Below are positions 1 through 5,725 of a stretch of DNA of 5,725 nucleotides, one piece after another. The translations under genes and the position numbers were made by a program. Positions within the stretch are counted from its first letter, which is position 1; each line of letters starts with the position of its first letter. Source of the stretch: Actinomycetes bacterium (lineage in GTDB: Bacteria; Actinomycetota; Humimicrobiia; Humimicrobiales; Humimicrobiaceae); NCBI GenBank assembly GCA_030609215.1, contig JAUWCR010000098.1, forward strand, positions 1 to 5,725. Direction: 5' to 3'. Under the pieces are notes generated by a model. It did not search any database, was not told the origin of the DNA, and worked only from the letters and a program-made list of their open reading frames with translations.

Positions 1-456
1 GGTACTTGTGATATTGGGTTTGTAGGAAAAGATGTCCTTGAGGAAAAGGAAAGTAATGTATTAGAATTTTTAGATTTAAAGAGCGGGATATGTAAAGTAA
101 TAATAGCAACCTTAAAGGAAGGTATTGAAAAAGTAAAAAACCATTATGAGCATTTTGGGTCAATAAAGGTTGCAACCAAATATCCTAATATTGCAAGGAA
201 GTTTTTTGATAAAAAGGGAATGCAGGTAGAAATAATTAAATTATATGGATCTGTTGAGCTTGCACCTCTGCTGGGTATCGCTGATGAAATACTAGATATA
301 ACAGCTACAGGAAGGACACTTCAAGAAAATAATCTGGTTGAAATGGAAAGTGTTATGGTTTCAACTACCCGGCTTATAGTAAATGCAGTCAGCTATAGGT
401 TGAAACATGAAGAAATAGATAATTTTATTGGAGATATTCAAAAAGTGAAAAAATAG
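1..456 (+). CDS. hisG: ATP phosphoribosyltransferase, short form (HisG), 3' part only
   Basis: HisG catalyses the first step of histidine synthesis in the cytoplasm, joining ATP and PRPP to give phosphoribosyl-ATP. The reading frame is open from base 1 and ends at TAG 454-456, giving 151 residues. About 60 N-terminal residues are expected to lie outside the window. Visible family marks are DIGFVGKDVL near the left edge, the LDL..G.CK segment, ATKYPNIARKFF, and the PRPP-binding loop DITATGRTL at 295-321. The protein ends shortly after STTRLIVNAVSYRLK, so it lacks the C-terminal regulatory domain of long HisG. Short HisG enzymes are known to work with HisZ, a HisRS-like subunit, which is not in this window. 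The ATG at 220 is internal, because the homologous sequence continues upstream of it. hisB follows after 72 nt, with no hisD between them. Confidence 0.96.
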   Translation, partial: GTCDIGFVGKDVLEEKESNVLEFLDLKSGICKVIIATLKEGIEKVKNHYEHFGSIKVATKYPNIARKFFDKKGMQVEIIKLYGSVELAPLLGIADEILDITATGRTLQENNLVEMESVMVSTTRLIVNAVSYRLKHEEIDNFIGDIQKVKK

Positions 457-462
457 AATAAC

Positions 463-490
463 TTATAAATTATATGGTTTTTAATATAAT
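463..490 (+). promoter_or_regulatory. possible weak promoter before hisB
   Basis: A perfect TATAAT lies at 485-490, and a TTATAA (4 of 6 to TTGACA) lies 16 nt upstream at 463-468, in the 72-nt hisG-hisB spacer. There is no TGn extension. The spacer is almost all A/T, so chance matches are likely. hisB may simply be read through from hisG. Confidence 0.2.
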
Positions 491-528
491 AAGATTACAA
501 ATTCATAAATATAATGGGAATATAGGAA

Positions 529-1113
529 ATGAAAAGAAAAGAAAAAATAATTAGAAAGACTAAGGAAACTAATATTGAGCTAGAATTTAATCTGGATGGG
601 AATGGCAGTACTGAAATAAAGACTCCTGTACCTTTTTTTAATCATGTTATCGGTAGTTTTGCAAAGCATGGAAGTTTTGATTTAAAACTTATTGCAGATG
701 GTGACATAGAAGTTGGGTGCCATCATTTAATAGAAGATATTGGGATTTGCCTGGGCAAGGCAATAGCAGGGTGCTTGGAAGATAAAAAGGGGATCAGAAG
801 ATTTGCACATATAATACTACCAATGGACGAGGCAGAAATTACTATTTCAATGGATATAGGGGGAAGGGCATATTTGAGATATAATGTTGATCTTGAATAT
901 GAAAAATTGGAAAATTTGGAAACTACAATAATTGAAGATTTTTTCCGCTCATTAGTTAGTAATAGTTTTATTAATCTTCATATTAATAAGAATGTTGGAT
1001 TGGATTCTCATCATATAATTGAAGCAATATTTAAAGCTTTTGGAATAGTACTAAAAAGTGCAACCCGCATTGCTGGTACTGATAGTATACCTTCAACCAA
1101 AGGTGTAATATAG
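529..1113 (+). CDS. hisB: imidazoleglycerol-phosphate dehydratase (HisB)
   Basis: HisB dehydrates imidazole glycerol phosphate to imidazole acetol phosphate using a di-manganese site. This is the monofunctional enzyme of 194 residues, a usual length, with no fused phosphatase domain. Metal-ligand and active-site motifs are present: FFNH (H39), KHG (H47), HHLIED (H65, H66, E69), PMDEA (99-103), LHI (H151), DSHHIIEA (H161, H162, E165) and the C-terminal PSTKG. Two small departures stand out. The usual FFDH is FFNH (N38), and the acidic residues that often precede HHxxED are G63-C64. The start at 529 is supported by GGGAA at 516-520, 8 nt upstream. An ATG at 514 in the same frame meets a TAG at 523 and cannot be the start. 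hisH follows 4 nt after the stop, so translation is probably coupled. Confidence 0.96.
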   Translation: MKRKEKIIRKTKETNIELEFNLDGNGSTEIKTPVPFFNHVIGSFAKHGSFDLKLIADGDIEVGCHHLIEDIGICLGKAIAGCLEDKKGIRRFAHIILPMDEAEITISMDIGGRAYLRYNVDLEYEKLENLETTIIEDFFRSLVSNSFINLHINKNVGLDSHHIIEAIFKAFGIVLKSATRIAGTDSIPSTKGVI

Positions 1114-1117
1114 CCCT

Positions 1118-1735
1118 ATGTACATAGCAATAGTAAATTACAATATGGGCAATATTAAAAGTGTGGAAAACGCCTTTAGAAAAATAGGGGCTGAAATTAA
1201 AGTCACCAGTGATCCTGAAGTAATAAACAGTTCATCTGCTATTGTTCTTCCTGGAGTAGGTGCTTTTAAGGATGCGATTAATAATTTAAAAGATTTAAAA
1301 TTACTTGATGTAATAAAAGAAAATATAAATAAGAAATTGTTCCTGGGTATTTGCCTTGGCATGCAGCTTTTGTATGAGTATAGTATGGAAGATGGTAAAA
1401 GTCGCGGGCTTGGTGTATTAAAAGGCTTTGTTGGTAAAATCCCATCGGTTGTAAAAGTTCCGCATATGGGGTGGAATCAAATAAAGATTATAAATAAAAA
1501 TAATAAGTTATTCTCCGATATAGATAATGGTGAAAATTTTTATTTTATTCATTCATATCATATAATTCCTGAGAATAGAAATGTAATCAGTAGTGTTACG
1601 GATTATGGTATAGAAATAGTTTCAAGTATTGAGAAGGGAAATATTTATGGTTTTCAATTTCACCCTGAGAAAAGCAGTACAATCGGATTGAAGATACTTA
1701 ATAATTTTTGGAAACTTGTAAAGGAAAATTCTTAA
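1118..1735 (+). CDS. hisH: imidazole glycerol phosphate synthase, glutaminase subunit (HisH)
   Basis: HisH is a class I glutamine amidotransferase that hydrolyses glutamine and passes ammonia to HisF, with which it forms the IGP synthase heterodimer. It has 205 residues, a usual length. The catalytic triad is complete: Cys79 in GICLGMQ, and His182 and Glu184 in FHPEKS. Also present are the N-terminal IVNYNMGNIKSV, the oxyanion-side PGVGAF (45-50), and PHMGWN (115-120), a signature that separates HisH from other amidotransferases. The start ATG follows the hisB stop by 4 nt. The nearest Shine-Dalgarno-like stretch is AAAGGTG at 1099-1105 inside hisB, 12 nt away, so ribosome hand-over from hisB is likely. 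Its stop codon TAA overlaps the hisA ATG by one base. The partner gene hisF lies one gene downstream. Confidence 0.97.
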   Translation: MYIAIVNYNMGNIKSVENAFRKIGAEIKVTSDPEVINSSSAIVLPGVGAFKDAINNLKDLKLLDVIKENINKKLFLGICLGMQLLYEYSMEDGKSRGLGVLKGFVGKIPSVVKVPHMGWNQIKIINKNNKLFSDIDNGENFYFIHSYHIIPENRNVISSVTDYGIEIVSSIEKGNIYGFQFHPEKSSTIGLKILNNFWKLVKENS

Positions 1736-2466
1736 TGATTGTAATACCTGCAATTGACATTATTGATGGTTCATGTGTCAGACTAACAAGAGGCGATTAT
1801 AATTTAAAGAAGAAATATTTTAGCAATCCTTTAAAAGCTGCCCAACAATGGAAGGATAAAGGAGCTAGCTGGCTGCATATTGTAGATTTAGATGGAGCAA
1901 GGATTGGAACTGTAAAAAATCTAAATATTGCTGAAAAGATAAAGCAAAATATTGATATAAAAATACAGTACGGAGGAGGCATAAGGGATATAGGAATATT
2001 GAAGGAAGTTTTAGGAAGTGGTGTTGATAGAGCAATCCTGGGCACTAAAGCAATAGAGGATAAGCAATTTCTTAAAACTGTTATAGAAGATTTTAAAAAT
2101 AAAACAATTTTAAGCCTTGATTATGGAAAAGATGGATTAATTTTTAAAGATGGATGGCAAAAAGGTACAGAAATTAAATTGTTTGATTTTGCAAAAGAGC
2201 TTGAAGTATTAGGAGTAAAAGAAATAATTATTACAGATATTTCCAGAGATGGAACACTGAAGGGGAGTAATTTTGAATTTATAAAAAAATTACTAAAAAA
2301 TTTAAATCTTGAAATAATTATTGCAGGAGGAGTGTCTACTCTAAAAGATATTACTGATTTAAAAAAGCTTGAAAAAAAAGGAATTAAAGGAATAATAATT
2401 GGGAAAGCCTTATATGAAGGTAAAATAGATTTAAAAAAAGCTATAGAGATTGGAATAGGACAATGA
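1735..2466 (+). CDS. hisA: ProFAR isomerase (HisA)
   Basis: HisA is a (beta/alpha)8-barrel enzyme that isomerises ProFAR to PRFAR by an Amadori rearrangement. With the start at 1735 it has 243 residues, the usual length. Seen are the N-terminal IPAIDIIDG with catalytic Asp8, HIVDLDGA (48-55), the phosphate-binding YGGGIRD (79-85), LSLDYG with the second catalytic residue Asp129, [11 protein letters not shown] (167-177), and the second phosphate loop IIAGGVS (195-201). The frame is open back to an ATG at 1708, but this would add nine residues not seen in the family and overlap hisH more deeply. ATG 1735 has AAGGAA at 1721-1726, 8 nt upstream, and gives the standard MIVIPAID start. It overlaps hisH by 1 nt and hisF by 4 nt. 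The short conserved N-terminus and the acidic pair argue for HisA over TrpF or a dual PriA, though PriA activity cannot be excluded by eye. Confidence 0.96.
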   Translation: MIVIPAIDIIDGSCVRLTRGDYNLKKKYFSNPLKAAQQWKDKGASWLHIVDLDGARIGTVKNLNIAEKIKQNIDIKIQYGGGIRDIGILKEVLGSGVDRAILGTKAIEDKQFLKTVIEDFKNKTILSLDYGKDGLIFKDGWQKGTEIKLFDFAKELEVLGVKEIIITDISRDGTLKGSNFEFIKKLLKNLNLEIIIAGGVSTLKDITDLKKLEKKGIKGIIIGKALYEGKIDLKKAIEIGIGQ

Positions 2467-3221
2467 TTACTAAAAGAATTATACCCTGTCTTGATGTAAA
2501 TAAAGGAAGAGTTGTTAAAGGAGTTAGTTTTATTAATTTAAAAGATGCAGGCGACCCTGTAGAATTAGCTGCGTATTATGACAAGCAGGGTGCTGACGAG
2601 ATTGTATTTTTAGATATCACTGCATCACATGAAAAGAGAAAAACTATTATTGAACTTGCCAGTAAAACTGCTGAAAAAGTGTTTATTCCTTACACAATTG
2701 GCGGTGGTATAAGTGAAATAGAGGATATAAGGGAAATACTAAAAAAGGGTGCAGATAAAGTTTCCATCAATACAGCAGCAGTGGAAAACCCATCTCTTAT
2801 TGAAAAATCATCAAAGATTTTTGGAAGTCAGTGCATAGTAGTTGCAGTTGATGCTAAATATAGGGAAAATGATTTTTGGGAAGTATACATTCATGGCGGA
2901 AGAACTCCTACTGGTAAAAATGTGACAGACTGGGTAGCAGAAGTTGAACAGTTGGGCGCTGGAGAGATTTTACTGACAAGTATGGATAGGGATGGAACTA
3001 AGGATGGATACGATATTGAACTTACCAGTGCAGTAACTTCTGCTGTAAATATTCCAGTTATTGCTTCAGGTGGTGCAGGGAATTTAGAACACTTAAGGGA
3101 TGTTATAAAGCTTGCTAATGCTGATGCGGTTCTTGTGGCTTCTATTTTTCATTATGGAGAATATACTGTTAGACAGGCAAAAGAATTTTTAAAATCGGAA
3201 GGGATAAATATCAGGATTTAA
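2463..3221 (+). CDS. hisF: imidazole glycerol phosphate synthase, cyclase subunit (HisF)
   Basis: HisF is the barrel-shaped synthase half of IGP synthase. It uses ammonia from HisH to convert PRFAR into imidazole glycerol phosphate and AICAR, the latter returning to purine synthesis. It has 252 residues, a typical length. The catalytic pair falls at the standard positions: Asp11 in IPCLDV and Asp130 in VAVDAK. Other marks are KGVSF (19-23), VFLDITAS (48-55), the phosphate loop TIGGGI (78-83), SINTAAV (101-107), GGRTPTG (145-151), [13 protein letters not shown] (172-184) and the second phosphate loop ASGGAG (201-206). The start ATG overlaps the hisA stop in ATGA, with only weak GGA upstream, so translation is likely coupled to hisA. 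It is the last gene of the tightly packed hisBHAF block; 182 nt of A/T-rich DNA follow. Confidence 0.97.
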   Translation: MITKRIIPCLDVNKGRVVKGVSFINLKDAGDPVELAAYYDKQGADEIVFLDITASHEKRKTIIELASKTAEKVFIPYTIGGGISEIEDIREILKKGADKVSINTAAVENPSLIEKSSKIFGSQCIVVAVDAKYRENDFWEVYIHGGRTPTGKNVTDWVAEVEQLGAGEILLTSMDRDGTKDGYDIELTSAVTSAVNIPVIASGGAGNLEHLRDVIKLANADAVLVASIFHYGEYTVRQAKEFLKSEGINIRI

Positions 3222-3298
3222 TCTAAGAAATATTTAATAGGAAGTGTCTGAAATTAAAGTTTATAGTTTAGGTATGAAAATATTAATGATTATTATTT

Positions 3299-3307
3299 TG
3301 GTATAAT
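3299..3307 (+). promoter_or_regulatory. possible extended -10 promoter upstream of hisIE
   Basis: TGGTATAAT matches the extended -10 consensus TGnTATAAT exactly. No good -35 is seen 16-18 nt upstream (AATATT-like), which is acceptable for extended -10 sites. It would start a leader of about 90 nt before hisIE. The base composition makes chance matches common. Confidence 0.38.
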
Positions 3308-3356
3308 GTATTATAAAAAGGTATAAAAAAATAAATCTTTATAGTTTTATTAAATA

Positions 3357-3385
3357 TTTAAACGGAATATAAAAGTTAATATAAT
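3357..3385 (+). promoter_or_regulatory. possible second promoter just before hisIE
   Basis: TTTAAA (3357-3362, 4 of 6 to TTGACA) and a perfect TATAAT (3380-3385) are separated by 17 nt. Transcription would begin about 12 nt before the hisIE start at 3404. The A/T-rich setting lowers its weight. It competes with the extended -10 candidate at 3299-3307. Confidence 0.3.
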
Positions 3386-3403
3386 AATAAAAGCAGTAGC
3401 AGG

Positions 3404-4066
3404 ATGAATGAAAATAGCAGTATGATTAGTAAAACAAAAAAAGTAAATAAAAAATTAATCCCTGCAATTATTCAGGATTTTAAAACAAAAGAAGTATTGA
3501 TGCTTGCATACATGAATAAAAAGTCACTTGAGAAAAGCATACAGACAGGAGCGACATGGTTCTGGAGCAGGAAAAGAGACAGCCTCTGGAACAAGGGAGA
3601 AACATCGGGTAATTTTCAAAAAATAAAACAAATAAAATATGATTGTGACAGTGATACTTTACTGGTAATTGTTGAGCAAATTGGGAATGCGTGCCATACA
3701 GGGAATAAGAGCTGTTTTTACAGGGAATTGAATAAGAAAAAAGGAGATATAGAGAAATTAAATTTTACAGAATTGGGTTCCAGTAATGAAAATATTTTAA
3801 ATGAATTATATAAGGTGATTTCAAAAAGAATTAAGGAGAAGGCAGAAAATTCTTATACATATTCCTTACATAAGAAAGGGCTGGACGAAGTAATAAAAAA
3901 GTTTGGTGAGGAAAGCATAGAGATAATTTTATCGGCCAAGCACCAGGAAAAGAAAAAAGTTGTTTATGAAATTGCTGATCTTATGTATCATTTGATAGTT
4001 TTAATGGTAGAAAGGAAAATAACTTTGGCGGAAGTGTTTGAGGAATTAAAATCCAGGAGAAAATAA
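3404..4066 (+). CDS. hisI: bifunctional PRA-CH / PRA-PH (HisIE)
   Basis: This fused cytoplasmic enzyme performs steps two and three of histidine synthesis. The C-terminal HisE part removes pyrophosphate from PR-ATP, and the N-terminal HisI part opens the adenine ring of PR-AMP. It has 220 residues. The HisI domain is about 17-115, with [16 protein letters not shown] (31-38), [16 protein letters not shown] (55-70), the metal-binding DCDSD (80-84), and zinc ligands in [12 protein letters not shown] (C97, H98, C104). The HisE domain is about 129-220, with [18 protein letters not shown] (157-174, acidic pair E169-E170) and the helix [13 protein letters not shown] (189-201). The start is uncertain. 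ATG 3404 has AGG directly against it and no well-spaced Shine-Dalgarno, and ATG 3422 (residue 7) is also possible; both keep the whole domain. pfkA begins 12 nt after the stop. The symbol hisIE is also used. Confidence 0.95.
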   Translation: MNENSSMISKTKKVNKKLIPAIIQDFKTKEVLMLAYMNKKSLEKSIQTGATWFWSRKRDSLWNKGETSGNFQKIKQIKYDCDSDTLLVIVEQIGNACHTGNKSCFYRELNKKKGDIEKLNFTELGSSNENILNELYKVISKRIKEKAENSYTYSLHKKGLDEVIKKFGEESIEIILSAKHQEKKKVVYEIADLMYHLIVLMVERKITLAEVFEELKSRRK

Positions 4067-4070
4067 GGGG
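4065..4070 (+). promoter_or_regulatory. ribosome binding site of pfkA
   Basis: AAGGGG lies 8 nt before ATG 4079 and overlaps the TAA stop of hisIE (4064-4066). It decides for ATG 4079 over the out-of-frame ATG at 4074. The arrangement points to translation within one hisIE-pfkA message. Confidence 0.6.
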
Positions 4071-4078
4071 AAAATGAT

Positions 4079-5044
4079 ATGGAAAATATCAAAAGAATAG
4101 CACTTCTTACAAGTGGCGGAGATTCATGCGGTATGAATGCTACTATAAGGGCGATTACCAGATATGCTATATATAATAATTTAGAAGTTATAGGATTTTA
4201 TGAAGGATACAAGGGTCTACTTAATAATGATTATAAAATGTTAGATTTAAGCTCTGTTGGTGGAATTGTTGATAGAGGCGGAACTATTCTTTATTCAGCA
4301 AGGTCAGAAGAGTTTAAAACCAGGAAGGGATTGCAAAAAGCAGTAGATAATTTGAAGAAGAATGAAATAGATGGGCTTATAGTTATCGGTGGTGATGGAA
4401 CATTTAAAGGAGCGCATGATCTTCATAATATGGGAGTGAAAGTTGTCGGTATTCCTGCAACTATAGATAATGATATTCCTGGAACTGATTACAGCATAGG
4501 ATTTGATACTGCACTTAATGTTATTATTGATATTGTATCTAAAATAAGAGATACTGCTTCTTCACACGATAGATTATTTGTAGTTGAAGTAATGGGAAAA
4601 CAATCAGGAATTATTGCTGTTAATGCAGGTGTTGCATGTGCTGTTGATTATATAATTATTCCTGAGATTGAAGTAGACCTGGCTCAGATTGCAAATAATA
4701 TTAAGAATCACAGGGAAGGTAAAAGACATATCTTAATTTTAGTTGCTGAGGGTGCAGCAAAAGCTAGTGATGTAGCATCCTCGATAAAATTATTAGCTGG
4801 CCATGAAGTTAGAGTCTCAGTATTAGGTCATATTCAAAGAGGAGGTTCTCCTTCAGCTATGGACAGGATACTTGCAGCTGAGTTTGGGAGGAAGGCAGTA
4901 GATTTATTGATAGAAGGCAAAAGTGACTATATGACTGTTATTAAAGGAATGAAGGTGGATGGCTGTCCTATAGATTATATGTTTGACAATAAGAAGGAAG
5001 TTAACAAAGATCTATATAAGTTGGCTCATATACTATCTTTGTAA
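4079..5044 (+). CDS. pfkA: 6-phosphofructokinase, probably ATP-dependent (PfkA family)
   Basis: This enzyme phosphorylates fructose 6-phosphate to fructose 1,6-bisphosphate, the committed step of glycolysis. It has 321 residues, close to E. coli PfkA. Catalytic and substrate residues are in place: R75 in YSARSEEF, GGDG (104-107), TIDND (128-132) with the base D130, R165 in SSHDR, E224 in VAEGA, R245, and GHIQRGG (H251, R254). Glycine 107 (E. coli Gly104) and alanine 127 (E. coli Gly124, Lys in PPi enzymes) favour ATP over pyrophosphate as donor. Oddities are GGDSCGMN instead of GGDAPGMN, and MGKQSG, where E. coli Arg171 is Lys174. By recalled alignment, effector-site residues R54, D59 and K211 of E. 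coli become L57, G62 and E213, and E187 becomes D190, while R21, R25, R154 and K213 are kept as R24, R28, R157 and K215. Classical ADP/PEP control may therefore be altered. It sits 12 nt after hisIE, an unusual partner, and faces a convergent tRNA gene with no clear terminator between them. Confidence 0.95.
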   Translation: MENIKRIALLTSGGDSCGMNATIRAITRYAIYNNLEVIGFYEGYKGLLNNDYKMLDLSSVGGIVDRGGTILYSARSEEFKTRKGLQKAVDNLKKNEIDGLIVIGGDGTFKGAHDLHNMGVKVVGIPATIDNDIPGTDYSIGFDTALNVIIDIVSKIRDTASSHDRLFVVEVMGKQSGIIAVNAGVACAVDYIIIPEIEVDLAQIANNIKNHREGKRHILILVAEGAAKASDVASSIKLLAGHEVRVSVLGHIQRGGSPSAMDRILAAEFGRKAVDLLIEGKSDYMTVIKGMKVDGCPIDYMFDNKKEVNKDLYKLAHILSL

Positions 5045-5079
5045 AACCTTTTTAAAATATTTATGCATAGAAACTTTTA

Positions 5080-5168
5080 TGGTGCCGAAGGTCGGGGTCG
5101 AACCGACACGAGCCTTGCGGCCCACTGGATTTTGAGTCCAGCGCGTCTGCCAATTCCGCCACTCCGGC
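5080..5168 (-). tRNA. tRNA-Leu, anticodon CAA
   Basis: On the minus strand an 89-nt class II tRNA folds fully. The acceptor stem GCCGGAG/CTTCGGC is 7 bp with one G-T pair, the discriminator is A, and CCA is encoded at 5082-5080. The D-arm region is TGGCGGAATTGGCAGACGC. The anticodon stem CTGGA/TCCAG closes loop CTCAAAA, giving anticodon CAA at 5134-5132, which reads UUG leucine codons. The long variable arm GGGCC-GCAA-GGCTC and A73 are typical of tRNA-Leu. The T-arm is GTCGG-TTCGACC-CCGAC. It is a GC-rich island in very A/T-rich DNA. It is convergent with pfkA and divergent from the gene at 5216. Confidence 0.97.
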
Positions 5169-5177
5169 ACGCTAAAA

Positions 5178-5206
5178 ATAATACAATTAATCATATTTAT
5201 AATCAA
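5178..5206 (-). promoter_or_regulatory. promoter of tRNA-Leu
   Basis: Read on the minus strand, TTGATT (5206-5201, 4 of 6 to consensus) and TATTAT (5183-5178, 5 of 6) are separated by exactly 17 nt. The predicted start near 5171 leaves about 3 nt before the mature tRNA 5' end at 5168. The -35 overlaps the AAGG ribosome binding site of the divergent gene that starts at 5216. Confidence 0.7.
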
Positions 5207-5215
5207 GGTAAGTAA

Positions 5216-5725
5216 ATGACTATTAAGGAATTGGTTTTTAATTCAATAAAGCATAAGTCAATAGATAAAATACCTCTTATGTATAGAGGTGAACCAGCAA
5301 TGAATGATAAGCTGATAAGATATTTTAATCTTAAGAGCTTGAAGGATGATTGGGAAAAATTAACAGCAATGCTTGGAGCTGATTTTTATTCTGATGGCGA
5401 GACACTTGGAGGATTCACAACTTACTTTCCAAAATACATAGGTCCTGGATTTGATACTGTTTTTGAGAGCAACCACTTTAATGTATGGGGGATTAAACCA
5501 GTTTATATTTATGCAGGAGGGAGTAGAGATCTAGGTATGACGATAAATCCTCCATTGGATGATTTAAATGATATTAATGATATTAGGAACTATAATTATC
5601 CAAAACTGGAGTGGTTTGATTTTGCTGTGTACAAGAACAATACTGAACAAATTGAGTTTGAAAGTGAGGACCAACAGGATGAAATTAAAATTAGTGAGTT
5701 TAAAAGATCTAATAAATATTTTTTA
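5216..5725 (+). CDS. uroporphyrinogen decarboxylase-family protein (cobamide methyltransferase-like), 5' part
   Basis: The frame is open for 170 codons from ATG 5216 to the right edge, where it is cut. An in-frame TAA directly before the ATG (5213-5215) excludes an earlier start. AAGG at 5205-5208 lies 7 nt upstream of the ATG. The N-terminal helix plus SIDKIPLMYRGEP corresponds to the DR(V/I)PL segment of the UroD superfamily. LTAMLGADFY (51-60), YFPKYIGPG (70-78), FNVWGIKP (89-96), and a Pro-Pro then a YPKLEWFDF block (131-139) resemble the broad non-heme UroD-like clade common in anaerobes, related to methylcobamide:CoM methyltransferases such as MtaA. The true HemE N-terminal RQAGRY motif is not seen, so haem synthesis is unlikely. 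The substrate is unknown, and the residues that would bind zinc near the C-terminus lie outside the window. No corrinoid protein gene is visible. Confidence 0.8.
   Translation, partial: MTIKELVFNSIKHKSIDKIPLMYRGEPAMNDKLIRYFNLKSLKDDWEKLTAMLGADFYSDGETLGGFTTYFPKYIGPGFDTVFESNHFNVWGIKPVYIYAGGSRDLGMTINPPLDDLNDINDIRNYNYPKLEWFDFAVYKNNTEQIEFESEDQQDEIKISEFKRSNKYFL

Noticed and set aside
514..525. Three-codon ORF (ATG GGA ATA TAG) just before hisB, as a possible leader peptide
   Set aside because: Too short and with no His codons or attenuator hairpin. Its GGGAA more likely serves as the hisB Shine-Dalgarno.
1138..1362. Open frame on the minus strand inside hisH
   Set aside because: It lies wholly within hisH, which has a complete catalytic triad. 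The minus-strand translation has no recognisable motif and no ribosome binding site that would favour it.
1708..1734. Longer N-terminus for HisA from ATG 1708
   Set aside because: It would add nine residues before the standard MIVIPAID start and lacks support. ATG 1735 has a well-placed AAGGAA.
1797..2045. Open frame on the minus strand inside hisA
   Set aside because: A shadow of hisA with Phe/Ile-rich translation caused by A/T-rich coding on the other strand; no family features.
3228..3359. 11-bp inverted repeat AAATATTTAAT / ATTAAATATTT in the hisF-hisIE spacer
   Set aside because: A/T only, with a self-palindromic core and arms over 100 nt apart; expected by chance in such DNA and unlikely to form a stable hairpin or terminator.
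3222..3403. T-box or riboswitch leader for hisIE
   Set aside because: No T-box sequence (AGGGTGG-like), no GC-bearing stems and no terminator hairpin are visible.
5062..5069. Palindrome TATGCATA between pfkA and the tRNA as a terminator or operator
   Set aside because: Eight bases with no loop and no following T-run on either strand; too short to be meaningful.

Overview
The window holds the downstream part of a histidine biosynthesis operon, a phosphofructokinase gene attached to its end, a leucine tRNA on the opposite strand, and the start of a uroporphyrinogen-decarboxylase-family gene. The DNA is strongly AT-rich: ATA, AGA and AAA codons dominate and the spacers are almost pure A/T. Ribosome binding sites are of the AGGA/GGGG type, HisG is the short form, and the tRNA gene encodes its CCA. 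This fits a low-GC, probably anaerobic bacterium of Firmicutes/Clostridia or Halanaerobia type, or an uncultivated lineage with similar composition. The species cannot be fixed from the sequence.

Layout: 1-456 is the 3' end of hisG, cut by the left edge. It is followed by hisB (529-1113), hisH (1118-1735), hisA (1735-2466) and hisF (2463-3221). hisB to hisF are tightly packed: a 4-nt gap, then a 1-nt overlap (TAATG), then a 4-nt overlap (ATGA). An A/T-only spacer of 182 nt (3222-3403) with two possible promoters precedes hisIE (3404-4066). pfkA (4079-5044) starts 12 nt after hisIE behind a good Shine-Dalgarno and is probably co-transcribed with it. tRNA-Leu(CAA) lies on the minus strand (5080-5168) with a well-formed -35/-10 promoter. 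A UroD/cobamide-methyltransferase-like gene begins at 5216 and runs off the right edge.

The his genes cover ATP phosphoribosyltransferase (HisG), both PRPP-AMP/ATP steps (HisIE), the ProFAR isomerase (HisA), the imidazole glycerol phosphate synthase pair (HisH glutaminase and HisF cyclase) and the dehydratase (HisB). Absent from the window are hisD, hisC, the histidinol-phosphate phosphatase and the HisZ subunit that a short HisG normally requires. Some may lie upstream, but hisD is not in its common place between hisG and hisB.

I see no CRISPR array, mobile element, toxin system or clearly new system. The points most worth a second look are the phosphofructokinase, whose catalytic residues look intact while several effector-site residues are changed, its attachment to a his operon, the missing hisD/hisC, and the compact tRNA/UroD intergenic region.
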